A DNA stretch of 64,000 nt from Streptomyces sp. NBC_00271 (GCF_036178845.1 NZ_CP108070.1:7998001-8062000); one strand, 5' to 3'; counted from the first letter of the stretch, positions 44,195 to 53,405 are shown. The notes: generated from the letters alone by a model not told the origin. Program-made: numbers and translations.

Positions 44195-46417
44195 ATGGAT
44201 CTCGTGCCCGCGCTCGATGAACCACTGAAGAAGGTGCTCGGTCCCCCCACCGCGAAGGTGATGGCCGAGCACCTCGGCCTGCACACCGTCGGCGACCTGC
44301 TGCACCACTACCCGCGCAGATACGAGGAGCGCGGGCAGCTCACCCACCTCGCCGACCTGCCCATGGACGAGCACGTCACGGTGGTCGCCCAGGTCGCCGA
44401 CGCGCGCCTGCTGACCTTCGCCTCCGCCAAGGCGCCCCGCGGCAAGGGCCAGCGCCTCGAAGTGACCATCACCGACGGCAGCGGTCGCCTCCAGCTGGTC
44501 TTCTTCGGCAACGGGGTGCACAAACCCCACAAGGACCTGCTGCCCGGCACGCGCGCGATGTTCTCGGGCAAGGTCTCCGTCTTCAACCACCGCCTCCAGC
44601 TGGCCCATCCGGCGTACGAGCCGCTGCGCGCCGACAGCGACGACGCCGCCGAGACCGTCGACTCCTGGGCGGGCGCGCTCATCCCGATCTACCCGGCCAC
44701 CGCCAAGCTGGAGTCCTGGAAGATCGCCAAGTCGGTGCAGACGGTGCTGCTGAGCGCCCAGGAGGCCGTCGACCCGCTGCCGGACTCCCTCCGGGACGGC
44801 CGCGGCCTGGTCCCCCTCCCCGAGGCCCTTCTGAAGATCCACCGCCCGCACACCAAGGCGGACATCCACGACGCCCGCGCCCGTCTCAAGTGGGACGAGG
44901 CCTTCGTCCTCCAGGTCGCCCTGGCCCGCCGCCGCCACGCCGACGCCCAACTCCCCGCCGTGGCCCGTCTCCCCAAGCCGGACGGGCTGCTGACCGCCTT
45001 CGACGCGAAGCTGCCCTTCACCCTCACCGAGGGCCAGCAGAAGGTCTCCAAGGAGATCTTCGACGACCTCGCCACCGAGCACCCGATGCACCGGCTGCTC
45101 CAGGGAGAAGTCGGTTCCGGGAAGACGATGGTCGCCCTGCGCGCCATGCTCGCCGTCGTCGACGCGGGCGGGCAGGCCGCGATGCTCGCGCCGACCGAGG
45201 TGCTCGCCCAGCAGCACCACCGGTCGATCACCGAGATGATGGGCGAGCTGGCCGAGGGCGGCATGCTCGGCGGGTCCGAGCACTCCACCAAGGTCGTGCT
45301 GCTCACCGGTTCCATGGGGGCGGCGGGGCGGCGGCAGGCGCTGCTCGACCTGGTCACCGGTGAGGCCGGGATCGTGATCGGCACCCACGCGCTGATCGAG
45401 GACAAGGTGCAGTTCCACGACCTGGGCCTGGTCGTGGTGGACGAGCAGCACCGCTTCGGTGTCGAGCAGCGCGACGCCCTGCGCGGCAAGGGCAAGCAGC
45501 CGCCGCACCTCCTGGTGATGACCGCCACGCCCATTCCGCGCACGGTCGCGATGACCGTCTTCGGCGACCTGGAGACCTCGGTCCTCGACCAGCTTCCCGC
45601 CGGGCGTTCGCCGATCGCCAGCCATGTCGTCCCCGCCGCCGACAAACCGCACTTCCTCACGCGCGCGTGGGAGCGCGTGCGCGAAGAAGTGGAGAACGGC
45701 CATCAGGCGTACGTGGTCTGCCCGCGCATCGGCGACGACGTCGACGAACCTGCCGACCCGAAGAAGGCCAAGAAGAAGTCCCCCGAGGACGAGGCCGAGA
45801 AGCGCCCGCCCCTCGCCGTCCTCGACATCGCCGACCAGCTCGCCACGGGGCCCCTCCGAGGACTCAAGGTCGAGGTCCTGCACGGCCGTATGCAGCCCGA
45901 CGACAAGGACGCCGTGATGCGCCGCTTCGCCGCGGGCGAGACGGACGTCCTGGTCGCCACGACGGTGATCGAGGTCGGGGTAAACGTACCGAACGCCACG
46001 GCCATGGTGATCATGGATGCCGACCGGTTCGGCGTGTCCCAGCTCCACCAGCTGCGCGGCCGCGTAGGTCGTGGCTCCGCCGCCGGACTGTGCCTCCTGG
46101 TCACCGAGATGCCGGAGGCGAGCCCGGCGCGTCAGCGCCTGACCGCGGTGGCGTCCACGCTCGACGGCTTCGAGCTCTCCCGCATCGACCTCGAACAGCG
46201 CCGTGAGGGCGACGTGCTCGGCCAGGCCCAGTCCGGCGTCCGCTCCTCGCTGCGCATGCTCGCCGTCATCGAGGACGAGGAGATCATCGCCGAGGCCCGC
46301 GAGGAGGCCGCCGCAGTCGTCGCCGCCGACCCCGAGCTCACCGCCCTCCCCGGCCTGCGCACGGCCCTGGAGGCCCTCCTCGACGAGGAGCGCGAGCAGT
46401 ATCTGGACAAGGGCTGA
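44195..46417 (+). CDS. recG: ATP-dependent DNA helicase RecG
   Basis: This 740-residue helicase remodels stalled forks and branched DNA. The wedge OB domain is followed by Walker A GEVGSGKTMVALRA, the DEQH box VVVDEQHRFGVEQRDAL, MTATPIPRTVAMT, and motif VI LHQLRGRVGRGS. A Lys/Glu-rich insert (PKKAKKKSPEDEAEK) sits between motifs III and IV. ATG 44195 is chosen to match the common Streptomyces N-terminus MDLVPALDEPLKKV; GTG 44207 is an alternative, and no clear ribosome site is seen. Confidence 0.95.
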   Translation: MDLVPALDEPLKKVLGPPTAKVMAEHLGLHTVGDLLHHYPRRYEERGQLTHLADLPMDEHVTVVAQVADARLLTFASAKAPRGKGQRLEVTITDGSGRLQLVFFGNGVHKPHKDLLPGTRAMFSGKVSVFNHRLQLAHPAYEPLRADSDDAAETVDSWAGALIPIYPATAKLESWKIAKSVQTVLLSAQEAVDPLPDSLRDGRGLVPLPEALLKIHRPHTKADIHDARARLKWDEAFVLQVALARRRHADAQLPAVARLPKPDGLLTAFDAKLPFTLTEGQQKVSKEIFDDLATEHPMHRLLQGEVGSGKTMVALRAMLAVVDAGGQAAMLAPTEVLAQQHHRSITEMMGELAEGGMLGGSEHSTKVVLLTGSMGAAGRRQALLDLVTGEAGIVIGTHALIEDKVQFHDLGLVVVDEQHRFGVEQRDALRGKGKQPPHLLVMTATPIPRTVAMTVFGDLETSVLDQLPAGRSPIASHVVPAADKPHFLTRAWERVREEVENGHQAYVVCPRIGDDVDEPADPKKAKKKSPEDEAEKRPPLAVLDIADQLATGPLRGLKVEVLHGRMQPDDKDAVMRRFAAGETDVLVATTVIEVGVNVPNATAMVIMDADRFGVSQLHQLRGRVGRGSAAGLCLLVTEMPEASPARQRLTAVASTLDGFELSRIDLEQRREGDVLGQAQSGVRSSLRMLAVIEDEEIIAEAREEAAAVVAADPELTALPGLRTALEALLDEEREQYLDKG

Positions 46418-46456
46418 GAGACTGGCCCCGACACACTTCCAGCGCAAAGGACCCTC

Positions 46457-47044
46457 ATGACCCGCGTGATCGCCGGCCGGGCCGGCGGACGCCGTCTGGC
46501 CGTCCCGCCGGGCACCGGCACCCGCCCCACCTCCGACCGGGCGCGCGAGGGCCTCTTCTCCACCTGGCAGTCCCTGCTCGGCGGCCCGCTGGAGGGCGAG
46601 CGGGTCCTCGACCTGTACGCGGGCTCGGGCGCCGTCGGCCTGGAGGCGCTCAGCCGCGGCGCCGGCCACGCCCTCCTCGTCGAGGCCGACGCCCGCGCGG
46701 CCCGCATCATCCGCGAGAACGTGAAAACGCTGGGCCTGCCCGGCGCCGAGGTCAGATCGGGCAAAGCGGAGCAGATCGTCCAGGGATCGGCGCCGACGGA
46801 TCCGTACGACCTGGTCTTCCTCGACCCGCCGTACGCCGTGACCGACGACGATCTTCGCGAGATTCTGCTCACACTACGGACGCAGGGCTGGCTCGCGGCC
46901 GAAGCGCTCGTCACCGTGGAGCGCAGCACCAGAGGCGGCGAATTCAGCTGGCCGGACGGTTTCGACGCGATCCGGGCCCGTCGTTACGGCGAGGGGACGT
47001 TTTGGTACGGTCGCGCCGCCTCTACGTGCGAAGACGCACGATGA
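46457..47044 (+). CDS. rsmD: 16S rRNA (guanine966-N2)-methyltransferase
   Basis: This 195-residue SAM-dependent methyltransferase has motif I VLDLYAGSGAVGLEALSRGA and the catalytic DPPY in LVFLDPPYAVTDDDL, preceded by the RPTSDRAREGLF substrate motif. It sits 39 nt after recG and is followed by coaD, the usual pairing. Confidence 0.94.
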   Translation: MTRVIAGRAGGRRLAVPPGTGTRPTSDRAREGLFSTWQSLLGGPLEGERVLDLYAGSGAVGLEALSRGAGHALLVEADARAARIIRENVKTLGLPGAEVRSGKAEQIVQGSAPTDPYDLVFLDPPYAVTDDDLREILLTLRTQGWLAAEALVTVERSTRGGEFSWPDGFDAIRARRYGEGTFWYGRAASTCEDAR

Positions 47045-47070
47045 CCGGACCGGAGAGCGAGGAACCACAG

Positions 47071-47550
47071 TTGCGCCGCGCCGTCTGTCCGGGGTCATTC
47101 GACCCCATCACCAATGGACACCTCGACATCATCGCCCGCGCTTCCAGGCTCTACGACGTCGTGCACGTCGTGGTGATGATCAATCAGTCGAAGCAGGGCC
47201 TGTTCACCGTCGACGAGCGGATCGAGCTGATCCGCGAGGTCACCGCCGAGTACGGCAACATCCAGGTCGAGGCCTACCACGGCCTCCTCGTCGACTTCTG
47301 CAAGCAGCGCGACATCCCCGCCATCGTGAAGGGTCTGCGGGCGGTCAGCGACTTCGACTACGAGCTCCAGATGGCCCAGATGAACAACGGCCTCTCGGGC
47401 GTCGAGACGCTGTTCATCCCGACCAGCCCCACCTACAGCTTCCTGTCCTCCTCGCTCGTGAAGGAGGTCGCCCAGTGGGGCGGCGACATCTCCCACCTGG
47501 TGCCGGAGGTCGTGCTGGAGGCACTCAAGGGACGGCTCGGAAAGAGCTGA
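47071..47550 (+). CDS. coaD: Phosphopantetheine adenylyltransferase
   Basis: This 159-residue nucleotidyltransferase performs the penultimate step of CoA synthesis. CPGSFDPITNGHLDII carries the TNGH motif, and PTYSFLSSSLVKEVA the ISSS-like motif. TTG 47071 is preferred: GAGGA lies 7 nt upstream and the length equals S. coelicolor CoaD as I recall it. ATG 47041, overlapping the rsmD stop, would add ten residues. Confidence 0.93.
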   Translation: MRRAVCPGSFDPITNGHLDIIARASRLYDVVHVVVMINQSKQGLFTVDERIELIREVTAEYGNIQVEAYHGLLVDFCKQRDIPAIVKGLRAVSDFDYELQMAQMNNGLSGVETLFIPTSPTYSFLSSSLVKEVAQWGGDISHLVPEVVLEALKGRLGKS

Positions 47551-47649
47551 GCGCCTGACAGTGCGTCACCAGGTGTCGGGCGGGGTGGGAGTGGTCGTAC
47601 AGTCGACCCGTCCGTCTCCATCACAGCTGTAGAGAGTGGCGAGCACACG

Positions 47650-48720
47650 GTGGACGTGCAGAAGAAGCTCGATGAGATCGTCGCGGCGGTCGGCAGCGCC
47701 CGTTCGATGCCCATGTCGGCCTCGTGCGTGGTCAACCGCGCCGACCTCCTCTCGATGCTCGAAGAGGTGCGCCAGGCGCTGCCCGGCTCCCTCGCGCAGG
47801 CCGAGGAGCTGATCGGCGGCCGCGAGCAGATGGTCGAGCAGGCCCGCCAGGAGGCCGAGCGGATCATCGAGTCGGCGCACGCCCAGCGCGGCTCCCTGAT
47901 CTCCGACACCGAGGTCGCCCGCCGCTCCCAGAACGAGGCGGACCGCATCCTCGCCGAGGCCCGCCAGGAGGCCGAGGAGATCCGCGCGGAGGCCGACGAC
48001 TACGTCGACTCCAAGCTCGCCAACTTCGAGGTCGTCCTCACCAAGACCCTCGGCTCCGTCGGCCGCGGCCGCGAGAAGCTCCTCGGTACCGGCCCCGGCA
48101 CCGACGAGCAGGGCTACGAGGACGAGGACGCCCCCGAGCGCAGCCATGACCCGGAGACCCTGCGCCGGGACGCCGACACCTACGTGGACGTCAAGCTCGG
48201 CGCCTTCGAAGCGGTCCTCGCCAAGACCCTGGAGGCCGTGGGCAAGGGGCGCCAGAAGCTGCACGGCCGTATCGCCAGCGACGACCTGGGCGAGCTGGGC
48301 ACCTTCGCGGAGGACGGGACGCCCGGCCATCACACCAGCGACTCCGACTACCTGGCCGGCCTCGCCGAGCTCTCGGAGGCCCCCGAGCGGCCCGCGTCGA
48401 CCCCCGAGGTGCCGGCCCAGCCGAACTACGGACAGCAGCAGGACGCCTACGCGTACCAGCAGCAGCCCGACCCCTACGGCTATCAGCAGCAGTACGCCCA
48501 GCAGGACGCGTACGGCTACCAGCAGGCCGACCCGTACGCCGCCTACCCGCAGCAGCAGGGCTACGACCAGCAGACGGCGTACGACCAGAGCGGGCAGCAG
48601 GCCTATCCGCAGCAGCAGGGGGCCCTGGACCCGATGGCGAACGCCCTGGACGAGACCAGCCTCTTCGACACCACCATGATCAGCGCCGAGCAGCTGCGGG
48701 CGTACGAACAGGGTCGCTGA
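47650..48720 (+). CDS. DivIVA-like coiled-coil protein, SepIVA homologue
   Basis: This 356-residue protein has an N-terminal region (DVQKKLDEIVAAVGSARSMP) followed by coiled coils (REQMVEQARQEAERIIESAH, EADRILAEARQEAEEIRAEA). A duplicated segment (DDYVDSKLANFEVVLTKTLG and DTYVDVKLGAFEAVLAKTLE) and a Gln/Tyr-rich prion-like tail follow. The position between coaD and DUF177-rpmF-rnc matches mycobacterial sepIVA (Rv2927c), needed for septation, so a cell-division or polar-growth role is likely. GTG 47650 is the start. Confidence 0.82.
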   Translation: MDVQKKLDEIVAAVGSARSMPMSASCVVNRADLLSMLEEVRQALPGSLAQAEELIGGREQMVEQARQEAERIIESAHAQRGSLISDTEVARRSQNEADRILAEARQEAEEIRAEADDYVDSKLANFEVVLTKTLGSVGRGREKLLGTGPGTDEQGYEDEDAPERSHDPETLRRDADTYVDVKLGAFEAVLAKTLEAVGKGRQKLHGRIASDDLGELGTFAEDGTPGHHTSDSDYLAGLAELSEAPERPASTPEVPAQPNYGQQQDAYAYQQQPDPYGYQQQYAQQDAYGYQQADPYAAYPQQQGYDQQTAYDQSGQQAYPQQQGALDPMANALDETSLFDTTMISAEQLRAYEQGR

Positions 48721-48897
48721 CCCCGGACGGACGCCGGACGGACACGGTCCGGGCACCGGCTGGGCACCGGATTGGGCCGAGAGCGAAAGGTCCAGTATCC
48801 TGGTTCTTCGGTCGCGTGTACGTCCGCGATTACTGCTGCCCGGGAACACCAGGGGCGGCGACCCCCCGAGTTTCGAAGATCGAAAGCAGGAACGGCT

Positions 48898-49545
48898 CTG
48901 AACACCCACCTCGACCACCGCAACCCTCTCGTGTTCGACACACACGAGCTGGGGCGGCGTCCTGGTGCGCTGCAGCGCTTGACCCGCACGATCGACGCTC
49001 CCAAGGATCTCGGGATCCAGGGAGTCATCGGAGTGCCGGAAGGCGCCCCGATGGAGCTCGAACTCCGGCTCGAGTCGGTCATGGAAGGTGTGCTTGTCAC
49101 AGGCACCGCCCGTGCACGGGCCGAGGGGGAGTGCGTAAGGTGTCTGGAGCCGCTCGAGCTGGAGCTCGCCGCGGACTTCCAGGAGATGTTCTCGTACCCT
49201 GACGCCGACGACCGGGGCCGTGTCAAAGCGGAGCCGGCCGACGACGCCGAGGAAGACGAGGACAGGCTCTTCATCGAGGACGGACTGTTCGACCTCGAAC
49301 CCGTGCTGCGTGATGCGGTGGTGCTCGCACTGCCGATGCAGCCGGTGTGCCAGGACGACTGCCTGGGCCTGTGCTCCCAATGTGGAGCCCGGCTCGCGGA
49401 CGACCCGGACCACCACCACGACGCCGTCGACATCCGTTGGGCGGCACTGCAGGGACTCGCTGGTTCATCCGGAGACGGCGAGAAGGACGAGTTGAGCGGC
49501 GGCGCGCTTCCATCAGCGCACGCCGACGAGAAGCAGGAGAAGTAG
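48898..49545 (+). CDS. DUF177/YceD-family protein with unusual start codon
   Basis: This protein of about 215 residues has the DUF177 core: [20 protein letters not shown], then [20 protein letters not shown]. Zinc-type Cys clusters are ECVRC and [14 protein letters not shown]. YceD proteins accompany rpmF and affect 23S rRNA processing or ribosome assembly. No ATG, GTG or TTG occurs in frame at the expected N-terminus. CTG 48898 has AGGA 5 nt upstream and is the best start; ACG 48892 is too close to that site, and TTG 48772 would read through codons without Streptomyces bias. The next canonical start, GTG 48931, is inside the conserved domain. Confidence 0.85.
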   Translation: MNTHLDHRNPLVFDTHELGRRPGALQRLTRTIDAPKDLGIQGVIGVPEGAPMELELRLESVMEGVLVTGTARARAEGECVRCLEPLELELAADFQEMFSYPDADDRGRVKAEPADDAEEDEDRLFIEDGLFDLEPVLRDAVVLALPMQPVCQDDCLGLCSQCGARLADDPDHHHDAVDIRWAALQGLAGSSGDGEKDELSGGALPSAHADEKQEK

Positions 49546-49547
49546 CC

Positions 49548-49721
49548 GTGGCTGTTCCGAAGCGGAAGATGTCGCGCAGCAACACGCGCCACCGCCGGTC
49601 GCAGTGGAAGGCTGCGGTCCCCACCCTGGTTGCGTGCGAGCGCTGCCACGAGCCCAAGCAGCAGCACATCGCCTGCCCTGCTTGCGGCACCTACAACAAG
49701 CGCCAGGTCCTCGAGGTCTGA
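49548..49721 (+). CDS. rpmF: 50S ribosomal protein L32, zinc-binding
   Basis: This 57-residue L32 begins [20 protein letters not shown] and has a zinc ribbon of CERC and CPAC. GTG 49548 follows AGGAGAAG and begins two bases after the DUF177 stop, giving the standard DUF177-rpmF pairing. Confidence 0.96.
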   Translation: MAVPKRKMSRSNTRHRRSQWKAAVPTLVACERCHEPKQQHIACPACGTYNKRQVLEV

Positions 49722-49740
49722 GCGGCTGGTGAGAGGTCTG

Positions 49741-50598
49741 ATGTCTGACGCCAAGGCGGACCCAAACGCCAAGAAAAAGGCGGACAACACAGCCTCGTCC
49801 CACACGCTTCTGGAAGGGCGGCTCGGGTACAAGCTCGAGTCCGCCCTTCTGGTACGTGCGCTGACCCACCGTTCCTACGCGTACGAGAACGGCGGTCTGC
49901 CGACCAACGAGCGTCTGGAGTTCCTCGGGGACTCCGTGCTCGGCCTCGTGGTCACGGACACGCTGTACCGCACCCACCCCGACCTGCCCGAAGGCCAGCT
50001 GGCCAAGTTGCGGGCCGCGGTGGTCAACTCGCGTGCGCTGGCGGAAGTGGGCCGCGGCCTCGAACTCGGCCTCTTCATCCGGCTCGGCCGGGGCGAGGAA
50101 GGCACGGGAGGCCGGGACAAGGCATCCATCCTCGCCGACACCCTTGAAGCGGTGATCGGCGCGGTCTATCTCGACCAGGGTCTGGACGCGGCGGGCGAAC
50201 TCGTCCACCGGCTCTTCGACCCACTGATCGAGAAGTCCTCGAATCTGGGAGCGGGCCTGGACTGGAAGACCAGTCTCCAGGAACTCACCGCGACCGAGGG
50301 GCTCGGCGTTCCCGAGTACCTGGTCTCGGAGACCGGCCCGGACCACGAGAAGACCTTTACTGCTGCCGCCCGCGTCGGAGGCGTCTCGTACGGCACCGGC
50401 ACCGGCCGCAGCAAGAAGGAAGCGGAGCAGCAGGCCGCGGAGTCCGCGTGGCGTGCCATCCGCGCCGCCGCGGACGAACGCGCGAAGTCGGCCCAGGCCG
50501 CCGAGGAAGCGGCTCAGGCCGCCGAGCAGGCAGCCGAGGCCGCCGAGGGGATCACCGACGCCCCCTCGGCTCCGACGAGCGACTCGGCCACGGCCTGA
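49741..50598 (+). CDS. rnc: Ribonuclease III (AbsB)
   Basis: This 285-residue enzyme has the catalytic signature [12 protein letters not shown], the second site [15 protein letters not shown], and a dsRNA-binding domain ([36 protein letters not shown]). An Ala/Glu-rich C-terminal extension of about 40 residues follows. In S. coelicolor the orthologue AbsB globally regulates antibiotic production and its own mRNA. ATG 49741 follows GAGAGG; frames further upstream overlap rpmF. Confidence 0.96.
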   Translation: MSDAKADPNAKKKADNTASSHTLLEGRLGYKLESALLVRALTHRSYAYENGGLPTNERLEFLGDSVLGLVVTDTLYRTHPDLPEGQLAKLRAAVVNSRALAEVGRGLELGLFIRLGRGEEGTGGRDKASILADTLEAVIGAVYLDQGLDAAGELVHRLFDPLIEKSSNLGAGLDWKTSLQELTATEGLGVPEYLVSETGPDHEKTFTAAARVGGVSYGTGTGRSKKEAEQQAAESAWRAIRAAADERAKSAQAAEEAAQAAEQAAEAAEGITDAPSAPTSDSATA

Positions 50599-50621
50599 TT
50601 CCTTCGACAGCACCTTCGTAA

Positions 50622-50669
50622 GCATCAGGCCCCTGTGGCGGCGTCCGCGCCGCCACAGGGGCCTGATGC
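50622..50669 (+). terminator. 22-bp perfect hairpin after rnc
   Basis: Bases 50622-50643 pair without mismatch to 50648-50669 around TCCG. The arm begins GCATCAGGCCCC. It probably terminates the coaD-rnc unit, and its length equals two turns of dsRNA, the size RNase III itself cuts. Confidence 0.88.
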
Positions 50670-50766
50670 GTCGTGTGTCCGTGCGTCCTGGGCCCCCGTC
50701 CGGGTGACGCGAGCACGAGGTAACCTTCGGGCGTCGTTCCCGTGCCCGCCCCTCCGGAGGAGTCCC

Positions 50767-51651
50767 GTGCCCGAGTTGCCCGAGGTCGAAGTCGTGCGGC
50801 GCGGCCTGGCGCGGTGGGTCAGCGGGCGGACCGTGACCTCGGTCGAGGTACGGCACCCGCGCGCCGTACGGCGGCATCTCGCCGGACCCGAGGGGTTCGC
50901 GAAGGCGCTCGCGGGCCACCGCGTAGGACCGGCCATGCGCCGCGGCAAGTACCTCTGGCTGCCCCTCGACGACTCCCCGTTCTCCGTCCTCGCGCACCTC
51001 GGCATGAGCGGCCAGCTCCTGGTGCAGCCGGAGGACGCCCCGGACGAGAAGCATCTGCGCATCCGCATCCGCTTCGACGACACCCGGACGCCCGCCCCCG
51101 CCGGGGCGGAGGGCACCGAGCTGCGCTTCGTCGACCAGCGCACCTTCGGCGGGCTCTCCCTCCACGAGAACACCCCGGACGGCCTGCCGGACGTCATCGC
51201 GCACATCGCCCGCGACCCGCTGGATCCCCTCTTCGACGACGCGGCCTTCCACACGGCCCTGCGCGCCCGGCGTACGACGATCAAGCGCGCCCTGCTCGAC
51301 CAGTCGCTGATCAGCGGGGTCGGCAACATCTACGCGGACGAGGCGCTCTGGCGCGCCAAACTGCACTACGAACGCCCCGTGGCCGGCTTCACCCGGCCGC
51401 GCACCGCCGAACTCCTCGGACACATCCGCGACGTCATGAACGAGGCCCTCGCCGTCGGCGGCACCAGCTTCGACAGCCTGTACGTCAACGTCAATGGCGA
51501 GTCCGGCTACTTCGACCGCTCGCTCGACGCGTACGGCCGGGAGGGCGAGCCCTGCCGCCGGTGCGGGACGCCGATGCGGCGGCGCGCCTGGATGAACCGG
51601 TCCAGCTACTTCTGCCCGCGCTGCCAGCGCCCGCCGCGCGTCACTCCGTAG
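50767..51651 (+). CDS. mutM: Formamidopyrimidine-DNA glycosylase
   Basis: This 294-residue repair enzyme removes 8-oxoguanine. It has the catalytic N-terminal [13 protein letters not shown], the H2TH segment [20 protein letters not shown] and a C-terminal zinc finger (CRRCGTPM and FCPRCQR). GTG 50767 follows GGAGGAGT. Its last 11 bases overlap the convergent HxlR gene. Confidence 0.96.
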   Translation: MPELPEVEVVRRGLARWVSGRTVTSVEVRHPRAVRRHLAGPEGFAKALAGHRVGPAMRRGKYLWLPLDDSPFSVLAHLGMSGQLLVQPEDAPDEKHLRIRIRFDDTRTPAPAGAEGTELRFVDQRTFGGLSLHENTPDGLPDVIAHIARDPLDPLFDDAAFHTALRARRTTIKRALLDQSLISGVGNIYADEALWRAKLHYERPVAGFTRPRTAELLGHIRDVMNEALAVGGTSFDSLYVNVNGESGYFDRSLDAYGREGEPCRRCGTPMRRRAWMNRSSYFCPRCQRPPRVTP

Positions 51652-52054
51652 CCGCGCGGCTCTCGTCGTAGCGCTCGCGGGCCTCCAGGACATCGTCCAT
51701 GCGGCCCTCGACGAAGTGGATGAGGGTCAGCAGGCGCTCGGAGACCTCGCGACCGAGCGGGGTGAGGGTGTAGTCGACGCGCGGGGGGTTCGTGGGCTGT
51801 GCCTCGCGGTGCACCAGGCCGTCGCGCTCCAGCGCGTGCAGTGTCTGGGAGAGCATCTTCTCGCTGACGCCGTCGACCCTGCGCCGCAGCTCGTTGAAGC
51901 GGAACGTGCCCTCGTACAGCGCTCCGAGCGTGAGTGATCCCCAGCGTCCGGTGACGTGCTCCAGCGTGCCCCGGGACGGGCAACTGCGTGCGAACACGTT
52001 GTACGGCAGGTCCTGACACTCACCGCGCTCGGCGGTCTGCACGCTGGGTTCCAT
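51641..52054 (-). CDS. HxlR-family transcriptional regulator
   Basis: This 137-residue regulator has the HxlR winged helix: [40 protein letters not shown] and [19 protein letters not shown]. Cys residues near the N-terminus (ECQDLP and CPSRGT) could act as redox sensors, as in HypR. ATG 52054 is preferred over a longer form. It is divergent from a flavodoxin-fold oxidoreductase, the common HxlR target. Confidence 0.92.
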   Translation of the reverse strand: MEPSVQTAERGECQDLPYNVFARSCPSRGTLEHVTGRWGSLTLGALYEGTFRFNELRRRVDGVSEKMLSQTLHALERDGLVHREAQPTNPPRVDYTLTPLGREVSERLLTLIHFVEGRMDDVLEARERYDESRAATE

Positions 52055-52093
52055 GGGCTCACCATACTCCGACGCAGCGCTAACCACAGGGTT

Positions 52094-52114
52094 GCACTAA
52101 CTAGAAGTTAGTGC
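52094..52114. promoter_or_regulatory. Perfect palindromic operator for the HxlR regulator
   Basis: GCACTAACT-AGA-AGTTAGTGC has 9-bp perfect arms and a 3-nt spacer. It lies midway in the 101-bp divergent region, 40 nt from each start codon. The position and form fit an HxlR dimer site that controls both genes. Confidence 0.75.
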
Positions 52115-52155
52115 TTTCCTTTGGTTCGTTGTCACCACCTGGAGGAGTCCCCATC

Positions 52156-52764
52156 GTGAGCACCCCGAGTACCCCTGTCGTTTCCATCGCCTACCACTCC
52201 GGCTACGGCCACACCGCCGTCCTCGCCGAGGCCGTTCGCTCTGGTGCCGTCGAGGCCGGTGCCCAGGCGCACCTGATCAACGTCGACGAGATCACCGACG
52301 CCCAGTGGGAACTGCTCGACGCCTCCGACGCGATCGTGTTCGGCTCGCCCACCTACATGGGCACCGCTTCCGGCGCCTTCCACGTCTTCGCCGAGGCGTC
52401 CTCGAAGCGCTGGTTCGGACAGGACTGGCGCGACAAGCTCGCCGCCGGCTTCACCAACTCCGGCTCCAAGAGCGGCGACAAGCTGCACACCCTGCAGTTC
52501 TTCCAGATCCTGGCCGCCCAGCACGGCATGAATTGGGTCAACCTCGGTCTGCACCCGGGCTGGAACAGCTCCTCGGCTTCCGAGCACGACCTCAACCGCC
52601 TCGGCGTCTTCGCCGGCGCGGCCGCCCAGACCAACGTCGACGAGGGTCCGGAGACGGTTCACAAGGCGGACATCGCCACGGCGGAGCACCTCGGGCGCCG
52701 GGTCGCGGAGTCGGCGCGGGTGGTCGCGCTGGGGCGCGCGGCGGTGGCAGGGGCGGCCGCGTAA
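52156..52764 (+). CDS. NAD(P)H-dependent flavodoxin-fold oxidoreductase (WrbA-like)
   Basis: This 202-residue protein has the FMN-binding SIAYHSGYGHTAVLAEAV and DAIVFGSPTYMGTASGAF motifs of NAD(P)H:quinone reductases. GTG 52156 follows GGAGGAG. Such enzymes reduce quinones or nitro compounds and are often induced by electrophiles through HxlR repressors. The stop codon TAA falls within the first unit of the hexamer repeat that follows. Confidence 0.9.
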   Translation: MSTPSTPVVSIAYHSGYGHTAVLAEAVRSGAVEAGAQAHLINVDEITDAQWELLDASDAIVFGSPTYMGTASGAFHVFAEASSKRWFGQDWRDKLAAGFTNSGSKSGDKLHTLQFFQILAAQHGMNWVNLGLHPGWNSSSASEHDLNRLGVFAGAAAQTNVDEGPETVHKADIATAEHLGRRVAESARVVALGRAAVAGAAA

Positions 52765-52891
52765 ACGCTTACGCAATCGTTTGCGTAAACGCATGCGCGG
52801 CTCTGTGCAAACGGTCGCGCAAGGGCTTGCGTGAGCCCGCGTCCACGGTCGCGTAAAGGCGTGCGTAAGCGTTTACGCAATCGTTTACGCG
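52759..52891. repeat. Degenerate hexamer repeat array downstream of the flavodoxin gene
   Basis: About 130 bp of hexamers of the type TTTACG, TAAGCG, CAATCG, CAAACG. The two ends are inverted copies: GCGTAAACGCTTACGC (52759-52774) and GCGTAAGCGTTTACGC (52863-52878). The right end is identical over 22 bases to 35603-35624 inside the SARP gene. Confidence 0.8.
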
Positions 52892-52917
52892 GCCCGCACC
52901 ACATTCCTGCGCCCGCA

Positions 52918-52963
52918 CGACGAAGCCGCGCCCCATCGTTCAGCGAGGGGCGCGGCTTCGTCG
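52918..52963 (+). terminator. Terminator of the flavodoxin gene
   Basis: A perfect 17-bp stem (52918-52934 with 52947-52963; arm starts CGACGAAGCCGCG) closes a 12-nt loop. Confidence 0.88.
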
Positions 52964-52989
52964 GTGTCGTGAGGGGTGGGCCGTCGGCT

Positions 52990-53000
52990 AGTAGCCGAAG
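52990..53000. repeat. Left 11-bp direct repeat flanking the island
   Basis: AGTAGCCGAAG here is repeated at 54944-54954. Read on the minus strand both copies encode a C-terminal Phe-Gly-Tyr-stop; the left copy ends a fragment ARTWPGGAVPQRHFFGY (about 52988-53040) with no start. This may be the remnant of a disrupted gene and the left attachment site. Confidence 0.45.
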
Positions 53001-53042
53001 AAGTGACGCTGCGGTACGGCGCCTCCTGGCCACGTGCGGGCC

Positions 53043-53405
53043 TTAGGTATGCCTGCCCCGATACCTGCCAGTGTCTGGCGAAGTCCCGGGCGCTTCTGGT
53101 GCGAGCTGTCCCGCCTGGCCTCTGACGACACACACCATTACGTGTCCAGTCCGCAGAAGACTAAGGAGGCAGCCGACGCTCAACCACCAATAGAAGGGCG
53201 AGAGTACGTGGGTAGAGATCGCAGAGTATATGAAAATCGCGACAAAGAGGACGGAAATGAAAAAATTGAGCGCCAGTAGTGGCCAGCCAGAGTCCGTCTT
53301 GGCTCTATTGAGTTTCTGCCAAGTTGTTCGTGGTATTTCAGTGGGATATGAGCTAAATCGGCGCTTAAGTTCTTCTACGAAAGATCGCTGCGTCATGGGG
53401 GTCAT
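53043..53405 (-). CDS. Hypothetical small membrane protein
   Basis: This 120-residue protein has two predicted membrane helices, LLALNFFISVLFVAIFIYSA and SPFYWWLSVGCLLSLL, with a basic N-terminus (TQRSFVEELKRRFSSY). The DNA is clearly lower in GC and uses many A/T-ending codons, unlike its neighbours, suggesting transfer. No clear ribosome site is seen for ATG 53405 or 53396. No family is recognised. Confidence 0.5.
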   Translation of the reverse strand: MTPMTQRSFVEELKRRFSSYPTEIPRTTWQKLNRAKTDSGWPLLALNFFISVLFVAIFIYSAISTHVLSPFYWWLSVGCLLSLLRTGHVMVCVVRGQAGQLAPEAPGTSPDTGRYRGRHT

